Origin: Candidatus Gastranaerophilales bacterium
GTDB taxonomy: Bacteria > Cyanobacteriota > Vampirovibrionia > Gastranaerophilales > Gastranaerophilaceae
Assembly: GCA_944325885.1 (NCBI GenBank)
Contig: CALVBT010000001.1
Location: 248,001-312,000, forward strand
Length of the DNA: 64,000 nt
Direction: 5' to 3'
Of the stretch, positions 50,867 to 57,823 are shown in pieces (positions within the stretch are counted from its first letter, which is position 1; each line of letters begins with the position of its first letter). Both the position numbers and the translations under genes were made by a program. The notes beneath the pieces were generated by a model, which was not told the DNA's origin, did not search any database, and saw only the letters and a list, made by a program, of their open reading frames with translations.

Positions 50867-53143
50867 TTATTTCTTTTTCTTGGGCATGGGCTTTTTGTCG
50901 CTTTTGGTTGAGGACGAACCCTGTATTCTTTTTACGGAGATTACTTCCGGTATAGATTGTAGTTTGGTTATTACACTTTTTAGTCTGTTTATGTTGTCGA
51001 CCTCTATGCCCATTTCTATTATGCCTATTTTTTTAGCTGAATTTGATTTGATGTTTGCATAGGCAATATTTGTATTGCAGTCGGTCAGCTCAATCATAAT
51101 ATCTTTTAATATGCCCATTTTGTCCTGAACATCTATTCTTATAGAAGCGACATAAGTCTTGTTGAGGCCTTTATCCGCCCATTTTATGTCTATCAGACGT
51201 TCTTCCGGAACATTGTCCAGCGAAGGGCAGTCCACTCTGTGAATTGAAACACCTTTGCTTCTTGTCACCACTCCGACAATAGGCTCTCCGGGAACAGGTG
51301 TACAGCATTTAGCAAAGTAATATAGCATTCCTTCCAGCCCGACAATATCATTTTTTGATTTTTTAGATTTTGTGTGGCTGACAATAGGCTGGTCTACGTC
51401 CGTTGGTTTTTTGATTCTGTTTGTTATTTTATTTACTGTTGTTTCGCCATAGCCAAGAGCTGCCATAAGGTCGTCTACACAGGAGTAATTCATTGATTCG
51501 GCAATTTGTCTTAGTTCTCCTGTTTTTAAAAGCTCGTCAAATTTGGCCTTGCCGATTTCAGCCTCAAGCATATTGTGGCCGATTGTGATATGTTCTTCTC
51601 TTTTATTCTTTTTGTACCACTGTTTTATTTTTGATTGTGCAAGTTTTGTGACAACAAAGTTCAGCCAGTCCAGTCTGGGTGCAGGTGTTTTTGATGTCAT
51701 AATTTCTACAATATCTCCGTTATGGAGTTTTGTACTTAACGGACAGATTCGTCCGTTAACAAGTGCGCCTGTTATGCGGAACCCCACATCAGTGTGTATT
51801 CTGAATGCAAAATCCACCGGCGTAGCATCTTTTGGCAGGTCTATTACATCACCCATCGGAGTAAATGCAAATACCTGATCGGAAAACAGGTCAAGTTTTA
51901 CGCTTTCAACATATTCGCTGGCGGAAGAAACATCTTTTTCCATTTCTGCAAGTTTTCGCATCCATGAGAATTTTATATCCGTATCGGCATTCGCCTTTTG
52001 AGAGCCTTTTTCTTTGTATTTCCAGTGCGCAGCAACACCGTATTCTGCGACCTGATGCATTTCATGTGTTCTTATTTGTACTTCAATGGGTTTTGATTTC
52101 GGCCCGAGTACTGATGTGTGCAGTGAGCGGTACATGTTGCTTTTGGGCATTGCAATATAATCTTTGAAACGTCCCGGAATAGGTTTGAACTGAGAATGGA
52201 TAATACCGAGAACCTCATAACATTCATTGACCGTGTTTACGATTACACGTACGGCAGAGATATCGTACAGCTCGTGGAATGCGATATTCTGGCGTTTCAT
52301 TTTTGCATAGATTGAATAATAGTGCTTTGAACGTCCGGAAATAGTTGCTTTTATTTTGTGCTGCTTTAGCAGCTGTCCTATTTTGTCCACAAGTACCTGA
52401 ATAGTGGCATCTCTTTCGGCCTTTTTTAAGGCCACAAGCTGAGCAATTTCAAAGTATTTTTCCGGGTTTAAGTATCTTAAAGACAAATCTTCCAACTCTG
52501 CTTTTATTTTCCCGATACCGAGTCTGTTAGCAAGAGGTGCAAATATGTCGAGAGTTTCCTGTGCAATTTTTTGTTGTTTTGCGGCTGCCATATAGTTGAG
52601 AGTACGCATATTGTGCAGCCTGTCTGCAAGCTTTAGAAAAATTACACGTACGTCATTGGCCATAGCAATAAACATTCGTCTGAAGTTTTCTGCCTGACGT
52701 TCTTCTTTTGATTTGAACTGATATTTTCCAAGTTTTGTTACGCCTTGAACAAGGTTGAGAACATCTTCGCCGAATTTTTCTTTTATTGTTTCCGGTGATG
52801 TTCCGGTATCTTCAATAATATCGTGCAACAGAGCCGCAATGATAGTGTGTTTGTCCATCATCAAGTCCGTTAAAATTTTTGCAACTTCTACAGGGTGGAT
52901 GATGTATGGCTCTTCACTGATTCTGTATTGACCTGCGTGCAATTTTGCCGCAAAAATGTAGGCTTCTTCTATTTCTTTAATATCGTTTTCCGGCCTGTGC
53001 TGAGCAACGAGCATTTCTTTCAGCGGTTCAAAAATGCTCATATCCGGGCCGGGATCTTCTTGAGGAAACTCTATATGCTCCTGCTCGTCTGTAGTTTCTT
53101 CCGGCAGGTTTTGTGCGGTTTGTTCTTCATTGTTGTCTGTCAT
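50867..53143 (-). CDS. spoT: Bifunctional (p)ppGpp synthetase/hydrolase (Rel/SpoT)
   Basis: It makes and degrades the stringent-response alarmone. The 758-residue long RSH protein has an HD hydrolase domain (His69, His83, ALLHDIIEDTG with His107-Asp108). The synthetase domain follows (ISGRSKHYYSIYAKM, VRVIVN, RFKDYIAMPKSNMYRSLHT near 330), then a TGS domain (FTPMGDVIDLPKDATPVDFAF near 430), a helical/zinc-finger-like region (FAKCCTPVPGEPI near 625) and a C-terminal ACT domain. The HD motifs look intact, so both activities are expected. The C-terminus is a lysine-rich tail ending PKKKK. Single Rel or dedicated SpoT cannot be told apart from one gene. Confidence 0.93.
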   Translation of the reverse strand: MTDNNEEQTAQNLPEETTDEQEHIEFPQEDPGPDMSIFEPLKEMLVAQHRPENDIKEIEEAYIFAAKLHAGQYRISEEPYIIHPVEVAKILTDLMMDKHTIIAALLHDIIEDTGTSPETIKEKFGEDVLNLVQGVTKLGKYQFKSKEERQAENFRRMFIAMANDVRVIFLKLADRLHNMRTLNYMAAAKQQKIAQETLDIFAPLANRLGIGKIKAELEDLSLRYLNPEKYFEIAQLVALKKAERDATIQVLVDKIGQLLKQHKIKATISGRSKHYYSIYAKMKRQNIAFHELYDISAVRVIVNTVNECYEVLGIIHSQFKPIPGRFKDYIAMPKSNMYRSLHTSVLGPKSKPIEVQIRTHEMHQVAEYGVAAHWKYKEKGSQKANADTDIKFSWMRKLAEMEKDVSSASEYVESVKLDLFSDQVFAFTPMGDVIDLPKDATPVDFAFRIHTDVGFRITGALVNGRICPLSTKLHNGDIVEIMTSKTPAPRLDWLNFVVTKLAQSKIKQWYKKNKREEHITIGHNMLEAEIGKAKFDELLKTGELRQIAESMNYSCVDDLMAALGYGETTVNKITNRIKKPTDVDQPIVSHTKSKKSKNDIVGLEGMLYYFAKCCTPVPGEPIVGVVTRSKGVSIHRVDCPSLDNVPEERLIDIKWADKGLNKTYVASIRIDVQDKMGILKDIMIELTDCNTNIAYANIKSNSAKKIGIIEMGIEVDNINRLKSVITKLQSIPEVISVKRIQGSSSTKSDKKPMPKKKK

Positions 53144-53190
53144 AGTTAATTATTGTACACTTTTAAGTGGTACTGCACAAGAGGAAATAT

Positions 53191-53490
53191 ATGGATTTGT
53201 TTTACAAAGAGGATAATAACGGCGTGGTTGTACGGGTAAAGGCTGTTCCGAATTCTTCTAAAAATGAGGTTAGCGGACTGTATGAGGATGCTCTTAAGAT
53301 AAAAATAAAAGCACCTGCTGTTGAAAACAAAGCCAATGAAGAACTTGTGAAATTTATATCAAAACTTTTAAAAGTACCGAAAAGTTCAATATCTTTTAAA
53401 AACGGAGAAACCTCAAAACTAAAAACTCTGTATATAGATAACTGCAGTATTGATAAAATTAAAAATCTTTGTGTTAATATAGATTTATAA
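53191..53490 (+). CDS. YggU/DUF167 family protein
   Basis: The 99-residue protein has the DUF167 pattern VRVKAVPNSSKNEVSGL, KIKIKAPAVENKANEELVKFISKLLKV and a late hydrophobic strand. The family is widely conserved, with no firm function; a ribosome-associated role is sometimes suggested. ATG 53191 has GAGGA upstream; the GTG at 53167 does not. It lies 21 bp before secG. Confidence 0.85.
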   Translation: MDLFYKEDNNGVVVRVKAVPNSSKNEVSGLYEDALKIKIKAPAVENKANEELVKFISKLLKVPKSSISFKNGETSKLKTLYIDNCSIDKIKNLCVNIDL

Positions 53491-53511
53491 TTTTATATAA
53501 GGGATAAAAAT

Positions 53512-53739
53512 ATGATAACAACTATATTTTGGATTGTTCAAATAATTTCGTCATTACTTTTAATATTGCTGGTTATGATTCATTCACCAAAAGGCGATGG
53601 CATAGCAGGCATAGGCGGTGCATCACATGTATTTGCTTCGCAAAAGAATGCAGAATCAGGCCTGAACAAACTGACAATGTGGGTTGCTATAGTATTTTTT
53701 GTATCAACCTTTATCGCCGGGTTCAATATTTTTGGTTAA
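53512..53739 (+). CDS. secG: Preprotein translocase subunit SecG
   Basis: SecG assists SecYEG in protein export. The 75-residue protein has two membrane helices (about 4-23 and 52-72), separated by the conserved loop HSPKGDGIAGIGGASHVFAS with its Gly-rich motif. The length fits SecG. Confidence 0.9.
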   Translation: MITTIFWIVQIISSLLLILLVMIHSPKGDGIAGIGGASHVFASQKNAESGLNKLTMWVAIVFFVSTFIAGFNIFG

Positions 53740-53759
53740 TAAACTTTTTTAATAATTTT

Positions 53760-54236
53760 TTAAATATTGACCAGTCGTTCGAGTCTTCTGGCTATTCTTA
53801 CGATTGGTTTTTCTTCCTGCCAGCTGATTGAATCGACTAGAATAGTCTTGCAGCCGAGCAGTTTGCCGAACAAAATATCCGTGAGAGGTCTGTCGCCTAC
53901 CATAACCAGTTTGTCTTTATCAATGCCCAGCTCTTTTAAATGTTCTTTAGAAACTTCTGTTGCAGGTTTTTTAGCAGGAGCGATAACAGGAAAGTCGACT
54001 TGCTTTGCTGCTTTTGCAATGTATTCAAGATTGCTGTTGTTTGAAATAATCAAAAGCCTGAAATCTTGCTTTAGCCTTTCAAAAAGCTGTAATGTTTCCT
54101 GAGAAAATGTGCCTGACTTTGACTTCATGACAGTGCTGTCCAAATCAAAGGCAATAGCTGTTATGCCTTCTTCTTTCAGCCTGTCGTAATTTATTTCAAA
54201 AACTGTTTTTGCTTCGTAATCTGCTTTTAGTATCAT
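53760..54236 (-). CDS. YqeG-family HAD (IIIA) phosphatase
   Basis: The 158-residue HAD has motif I FDLDST (Asp31, Asp33), motif II ISNNSN, motif III PAKKP and motif IV MVGDRPLTDI. This matches the YqeG subfamily, found beside aroE and yqeH in Firmicutes; the substrate is unknown. It is 3 bp from the U32 gene stop, so the two form an operon. Confidence 0.85.
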   Translation of the reverse strand: MILKADYEAKTVFEINYDRLKEEGITAIAFDLDSTVMKSKSGTFSQETLQLFERLKQDFRLLIISNNSNLEYIAKAAKQVDFPVIAPAKKPATEVSKEHLKELGIDKDKLVMVGDRPLTDILFGKLLGCKTILVDSISWQEEKPIVRIARRLERLVNI

Positions 54237-54239
54237 TTT

Positions 54240-55493
54240 TTATCTCACGTTTTTTATACCGATAGTTCTGGCAAGCGCATATTTGTAGTTTTGCGGTTCT
54301 TTGCTCAGTTCAACCCAGATTTCATCATTTGTGTTGCCAACATCTTTTTCTTCATCTAATTTATCATTATAGATTTTTAAGACTTTAGTTTCAAAACATT
54401 CTTTTGGCGTGATGATTTCTATTTCATCATTTAATAAAATTTTGTTTTTAATCTTTATTTTGTAAAGGTTTTTGTCGTCTTTTGTTGTTTTGTCCCATAC
54501 TTCAAACAAGAAATCCGCACCGGCAAGCCCCTTGGATACATCGTAGCTGTAGCCTTCGTGGTCTTGTTCGTCCAGATAAAAGCCTGTAGTGTAACCACGG
54601 TTGCCTATTTTTAGCAGCTGAGTGAACATCTCTTGCGGGTCGGGCTTTTCTCCGTTGTAATAAGCATCTATTGCCTGCCTGTAAGCTTTTGCTACTGCAG
54701 ATACATAATAAAGACTTTTTGTCCTTCCTTCAATTTTAAAGGAGTCTGCGCCTGCTTCAATGAGCTGCGGAATATAATTTATTAAAGCAAGATCTTTTGT
54801 GCTTAAGATATGAGTGCCTCTTGCTGTTTCTTCTATTTCGTAGTATTCGCCGGGTCTTGTTTCTTCAAGAAGTTTGTATTTCCACCGGCATGGCTGGGAA
54901 CATCCGCCATGGTTTGCTTTTCTTTCGCCGTGGGTCATGTAGTCGCTCAACAAGCATCTTCCTGATAAAGAAACGCATTGCGCACCGTGTACAAACACCT
55001 CTAGTTCAATGTCAGGTACATTTTTTCTTATTTGTGCAAGCTGTTTTATGGAAAGTTCTCTTGCAAGGATTACCCTTGTTGCTCCAAAATCTTTCCAGAA
55101 TTTTACAGCCTCAGAGTTAAGAGTATTTGTTTGTGTGCTTATGTGGATATCGATATCTGGCAGTTTGTTTTTTACAATATTTAAAATGCCAAAGTCGCTG
55201 ACAATCAGTGCATCAGGGCCTGCGTCTTTGATAATATCAATATGCCCATACAGATTTTTTATATCTTCGTCATAAGCATAGATATTAAGCGTCATGTAGA
55301 CTTTTTTGCCGTAAGAATGAGCAAGCTCTATTGCTCTTTTGAGATTTTCAGATGTGATGACATCGCCTTTTCTCATTGTTCTGAGGCTAAAATCCACCAT
55401 ACCCATATAAATTGCATCTGCGCCGTAGTTTATGGCATAATCCAGTTTTTCTATATTACCTGCAGGTAAAAGTAATTCAACTCTCTTGTTCAT
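54240..55493 (-). CDS. Peptidase U32 family protein (TrhP/RlhA-like)
   Basis: The 417-residue protein has the U32 signature ELEVFVHGAQCVSLSGRCLL, with the cysteines in HGGCSQPCRWKY (about 194-206), plus a TIM-barrel start LLLPAGNIEKLDYAINYGADA. Despite the name, family members such as TrhP hydroxylate tRNA uridine 34 using prephenate. Others modify 23S rRNA or were called collagenases. Four conserved Cys could hold a metal or Fe-S site. No secretion signal is seen, supporting an intracellular RNA-modification role. Confidence 0.85.
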   Translation of the reverse strand: MNKRVELLLPAGNIEKLDYAINYGADAIYMGMVDFSLRTMRKGDVITSENLKRAIELAHSYGKKVYMTLNIYAYDEDIKNLYGHIDIIKDAGPDALIVSDFGILNIVKNKLPDIDIHISTQTNTLNSEAVKFWKDFGATRVILARELSIKQLAQIRKNVPDIELEVFVHGAQCVSLSGRCLLSDYMTHGERKANHGGCSQPCRWKYKLLEETRPGEYYEIEETARGTHILSTKDLALINYIPQLIEAGADSFKIEGRTKSLYYVSAVAKAYRQAIDAYYNGEKPDPQEMFTQLLKIGNRGYTTGFYLDEQDHEGYSYDVSKGLAGADFLFEVWDKTTKDDKNLYKIKIKNKILLNDEIEIITPKECFETKVLKIYNDKLDEEKDVGNTNDEIWVELSKEPQNYKYALARTIGIKNVR

Positions 55494-55520
55494 AGCAATT
55501 TTATTTTATAACAAATATAA

Positions 55521-56222
55521 TTATTTTAATAAATCCAGATTTAAAACAGTGTGCAAATCGACTTCTTCTGCATTATCAATTTTTTTGTAGTCCATAATTT
55601 CGTCGAGTTTTTTTATTGCATCTGAAAATTTGTTGCTTTTTTCGTTTGCGTGCATTTCTATTGTTGCGTTTTTAATGTTTTCGACAAAACCTAGCTCGTG
55701 TAAATAATCTCTGCTGGTTTTGCCTCTTGGGGACATTCTTTCAGGAACACCCATTGCAAAGTTTTTGTGTTCGTTAACCGCTTTTTCAAATACGTGACGC
55801 ATAATCGATTTGCCGGCGCATTTTGTTCCCTGATTCGGTTCTATCGGCCATGCTGCCTGATGAGCAAGGTAGATACCTGTTCCGTTATTTATGTCATTGT
55901 ATGACATTACGGAACACGGAGTGCTTTTTCTGGCGGAAAGAAGTCCGTCTGACCCGAATTTGATATTTGTTATTGCGCCGTAGAGCATGTCTTTCCACCT
56001 GTCAAAATCTTTTTTATCAGGGATATTTGGATACATTTTTTCAAGGTTAAGACTTTCTAACAATTCGTTTAAGAATGGCAAATCATTTTTGCCGACAGAA
56101 TACAGCGTAAATTCGTCAGCAGCCGGCATGTTGCGAAGACGGATTTTTGCAACCGGCAAAGCCTTAAAAGATTGCTTATAATTTGGTTGAGTTGTGTTTT
56201 GGCTGTTTGGATTTATTTTCAT
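55521..56222 (-). CDS. Possible GNAT-fold protein of a lineage-specific family
   Basis: The 233-residue product begins with the polar segment MKINPNSQNTTQPNYKQSFK, common to other proteins here. From about residue 35 the beta-alpha pattern is GNAT-like: a LYSVGKNDLPFLNELLE start, YLAHQAAW as a central strand, GTKCAGKSIMRHVFEKAV as the acetyl-CoA pyrophosphate helix, and RDYLHELGFVE as the last motif. Typical GNAT glycine spacing (RxxGxG/A) is imperfect, so this is tentative. AAAGGTG precedes the ATG. Confidence 0.45.
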   Translation of the reverse strand: MKINPNSQNTTQPNYKQSFKALPVAKIRLRNMPAADEFTLYSVGKNDLPFLNELLESLNLEKMYPNIPDKKDFDRWKDMLYGAITNIKFGSDGLLSARKSTPCSVMSYNDINNGTGIYLAHQAAWPIEPNQGTKCAGKSIMRHVFEKAVNEHKNFAMGVPERMSPRGKTSRDYLHELGFVENIKNATIEMHANEKSNKFSDAIKKLDEIMDYKKIDNAEEVDLHTVLNLDLLK

Positions 56223-56329
56223 AAAACACCTTTGTTCTGGTTATATATAATAGGTTTCTGAATTTTTAAAATTGACTAAAATATAAAAGATATTTACAAC
56301 ACGTAATAAAAGCAGTGGTGGAATTGTAC

Positions 56330-56358
56330 TTGAAATAGAAATATAAGCGTGTTAATAT
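56330..56358 (+). promoter_or_regulatory. rpsU promoter
   Basis: TTGAAA (56330-56335), exactly 17 bp, then TAATAT (56353-56358), about 45 bp upstream of rpsU. Confidence 0.6.
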
Positions 56359-56403
56359 GACTACACAAGTTACAAAATTTTATGCAAAGGTGGTGAAAAA
56401 TCA

Positions 56404-56577
56404 ATGCCAGAAGTTAAAGTCGGAGAAAACGAAAGTATCGAAAGCGCTTTAAAAAGATTCAAGAAAAAAGTACAAAAAGCAGGTACTTTGTCTGAAGTAA
56501 AAAGACGTGAAACTTACGAAAAACCAAGCATAAAAAGAAAACGTAAATCTGAAGCTGCTCGCAAAAGAAGAGTGTAA
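56404..56577 (+). CDS. rpsU: 30S ribosomal protein S21
   Basis: This 57-residue basic protein starts [20 protein letters not shown] and ends [10 protein letters not shown], the S21 pattern. S21 binds the 30S platform near the anti-Shine-Dalgarno region and influences start-site selection. It is a monocistronic gene between a strong promoter and a perfect terminator, with GGTGGTGA upstream. It is short enough to be missed by length cut-offs. Confidence 0.92.
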   Translation: MPEVKVGENESIESALKRFKKKVQKAGTLSEVKRRETYEKPSIKRKRKSEAARKRRV

Positions 56578-56594
56578 GCTTTGTAAATAAGATA

Positions 56595-56629
56595 AAAAAG
56601 TCCTTTTGATTTGTTCAAAAGGACTTTTT
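56595..56629. terminator. Bidirectional terminator between rpsU and the uridine-kinase-like gene
   Basis: AAAAAGTCCTTTTGA (56595-56609) and TCAAAAGGACTTTTT (56615-56629) form a perfect 15-bp stem. Confidence 0.9.
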
Positions 56630-56655
56630 TAGTGTCTGATTTTTAATTTTATTGT

Positions 56656-57507
56656 TTAAAGTACAGCTTCTTTTCCTCTGGCAATGTTGTCCATTGTGCG
56701 GAAGATTTTTTCTGTCATTTCTTGAATATAAGAGCTTGAAACAACGCCGTTCATAACAATGTCAGCACATTGCATAGCAGGACGGATGTATGTTTGTGCA
56801 GTTGTGTTTACATTCTCAAACTGCATATCAGCGGCGAGGCCTGTTTTTCCTCTGGATTCTGCTCGTCTGTACCATCTGTCTTTGATAATATCAAACGGAG
56901 TGAATACATAAACTTTGACGTCCATAATGTCACGCAGTCCCTCGTTCAGTACGTACAGCCCTTCGTTTACAATGATTTTTGCGGGTTTTTTGAGTACGCC
57001 GTGAGGAAAACTTTCACATGTTGTAAAGTTGTAGTCCGGACTTCTGACGGCTGAGCCGTTTTTGAGCGAAATCAAATGTTCTTTCATAAGCTGAAGATTA
57101 ATGGCTTTTGGCGTGTCAAAGCTGTAGCCTTTGGCAAAAAACGCTTCGTAGCTGCCGGCTTCTTTGAGTTCTTTTGACCAGTCGTGATAATAATCATCGC
57201 AGCAAACTATTGTGTAGAGATCTGTTCTTTCTTCTGCAATGCAAGAGCGTATAGCATTCTGGACAAAAGTTGTTTTGCCCGAGGCCGATTCTCCGGCAAT
57301 GCCGATAAGAAAACGTGAATCAGGGTCGCTCAAGGCTCTTCTTGCTATGTTGAAAATTACAGATTCTTTGACGTTGATAAAAAGAGGGTTCTTTTGCTTT
57401 TTATCTTCTTCTAATATCTTTTTTATGCTTTCAACTATCTTTACCACAATTGGAAATGTTGAGGCCTGATTATATTCAATTTTGTTTTGCTCTTCAGTTA
57501 GCTGCAT
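56656..57507 (-). CDS. Uridine kinase-like P-loop kinase
   Basis: The 283-residue protein has a 70-residue N-terminal extension before the kinase core. The core has Walker A GESASGKTT (about 71-79), DDYYHDW, SFDTPKAINL (usually NFDHPxA), RSPDYNFTT and a NEGLYVLNEGLRD strand. These mark the uridine kinase/phosphoribulokinase family, which phosphorylates uridine and cytidine with ATP or GTP. The extension and altered motifs leave the substrate open. GGGGG precedes the ATG. Confidence 0.75.
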   Translation of the reverse strand: MQLTEEQNKIEYNQASTFPIVVKIVESIKKILEEDKKQKNPLFINVKESVIFNIARRALSDPDSRFLIGIAGESASGKTTFVQNAIRSCIAEERTDLYTIVCCDDYYHDWSKELKEAGSYEAFFAKGYSFDTPKAINLQLMKEHLISLKNGSAVRSPDYNFTTCESFPHGVLKKPAKIIVNEGLYVLNEGLRDIMDVKVYVFTPFDIIKDRWYRRAESRGKTGLAADMQFENVNTTAQTYIRPAMQCADIVMNGVVSSSYIQEMTEKIFRTMDNIARGKEAVL

Positions 57508-57600
57508 TTTTTGCCCCCATTCATAATAGTATATTAGAATAAAAAGAGCTGAATTTCCCTTTTGTAGTTTAAAATGTAAAAAAAATTAATGTTGCTATTC

Positions 57601-57610
57601 TCGGGCCCGA
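57601..57610. other. GC-rich 10-bp palindrome TCGGGCCCGA
   Basis: A perfect GC-rich palindrome in AT-rich intergenic DNA just upstream of autotransporter 2. It may be an operator or chance. Confidence 0.35.
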
Positions 57611-57613
57611 TTA

Positions 57614-57650
57614 TTAAGGAATTTTTACCTAATTTGTGCTTTTTCCTTAA
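57614..57650. promoter_or_regulatory. Inverted repeat TTAAGGAA-N21-TTCCTTAA upstream of autotransporter 2
   Basis: Arms at 57614-57621 and 57643-57650 are perfect 8-bp inverted repeats. The right arm overlaps the start of the block shared with copy 1. It is absent from the copy 1 upstream region. Confidence 0.45.
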
Positions 57651-57730
57651 CAAAACTTAACTAAAATGTTTAAAAAAACAGAATTCTGGGAACTATAAAA
57701 ATATAAGTTACGGAACATGAGGAAAAAAGA
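57647..57730 (+). repeat. Promoter/leader block shared by the two autotransporter genes (copy 2)
   Basis: Nearly identical to 38416-38500; see there. Here the poly-A run before the start codon is 6, so GAGGA is 7 rather than 8 bp from the ATG. The upstream ATG at 57717 is out of frame. Confidence 0.75.
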
Positions 57731-57823
57731 ATGGTTAGACTAGTCGAAAATATCAGTGAAAATAATATTACCTTAAAACCTGCTCGTACCAATGCTTTTA
57801 GTCTTTCGGGGGGGGGGGTATAA
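57731..57823 (+). CDS. Out-of-frame leader ORF of autotransporter 2 (phase OFF)
   Basis: ATG 57731 (GAGGA upstream) reads MVRLVENISENN and so on to FSLSGGGV, then TAA. It contains the 11-G tract. Removing one G would join GGGYKPLKTKHFACSLTL and the signal peptide. It corresponds residue for residue to the copy 1 leader. Confidence 0.7.
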   Translation: MVRLVENISENNITLKPARTNAFSLSGGGV

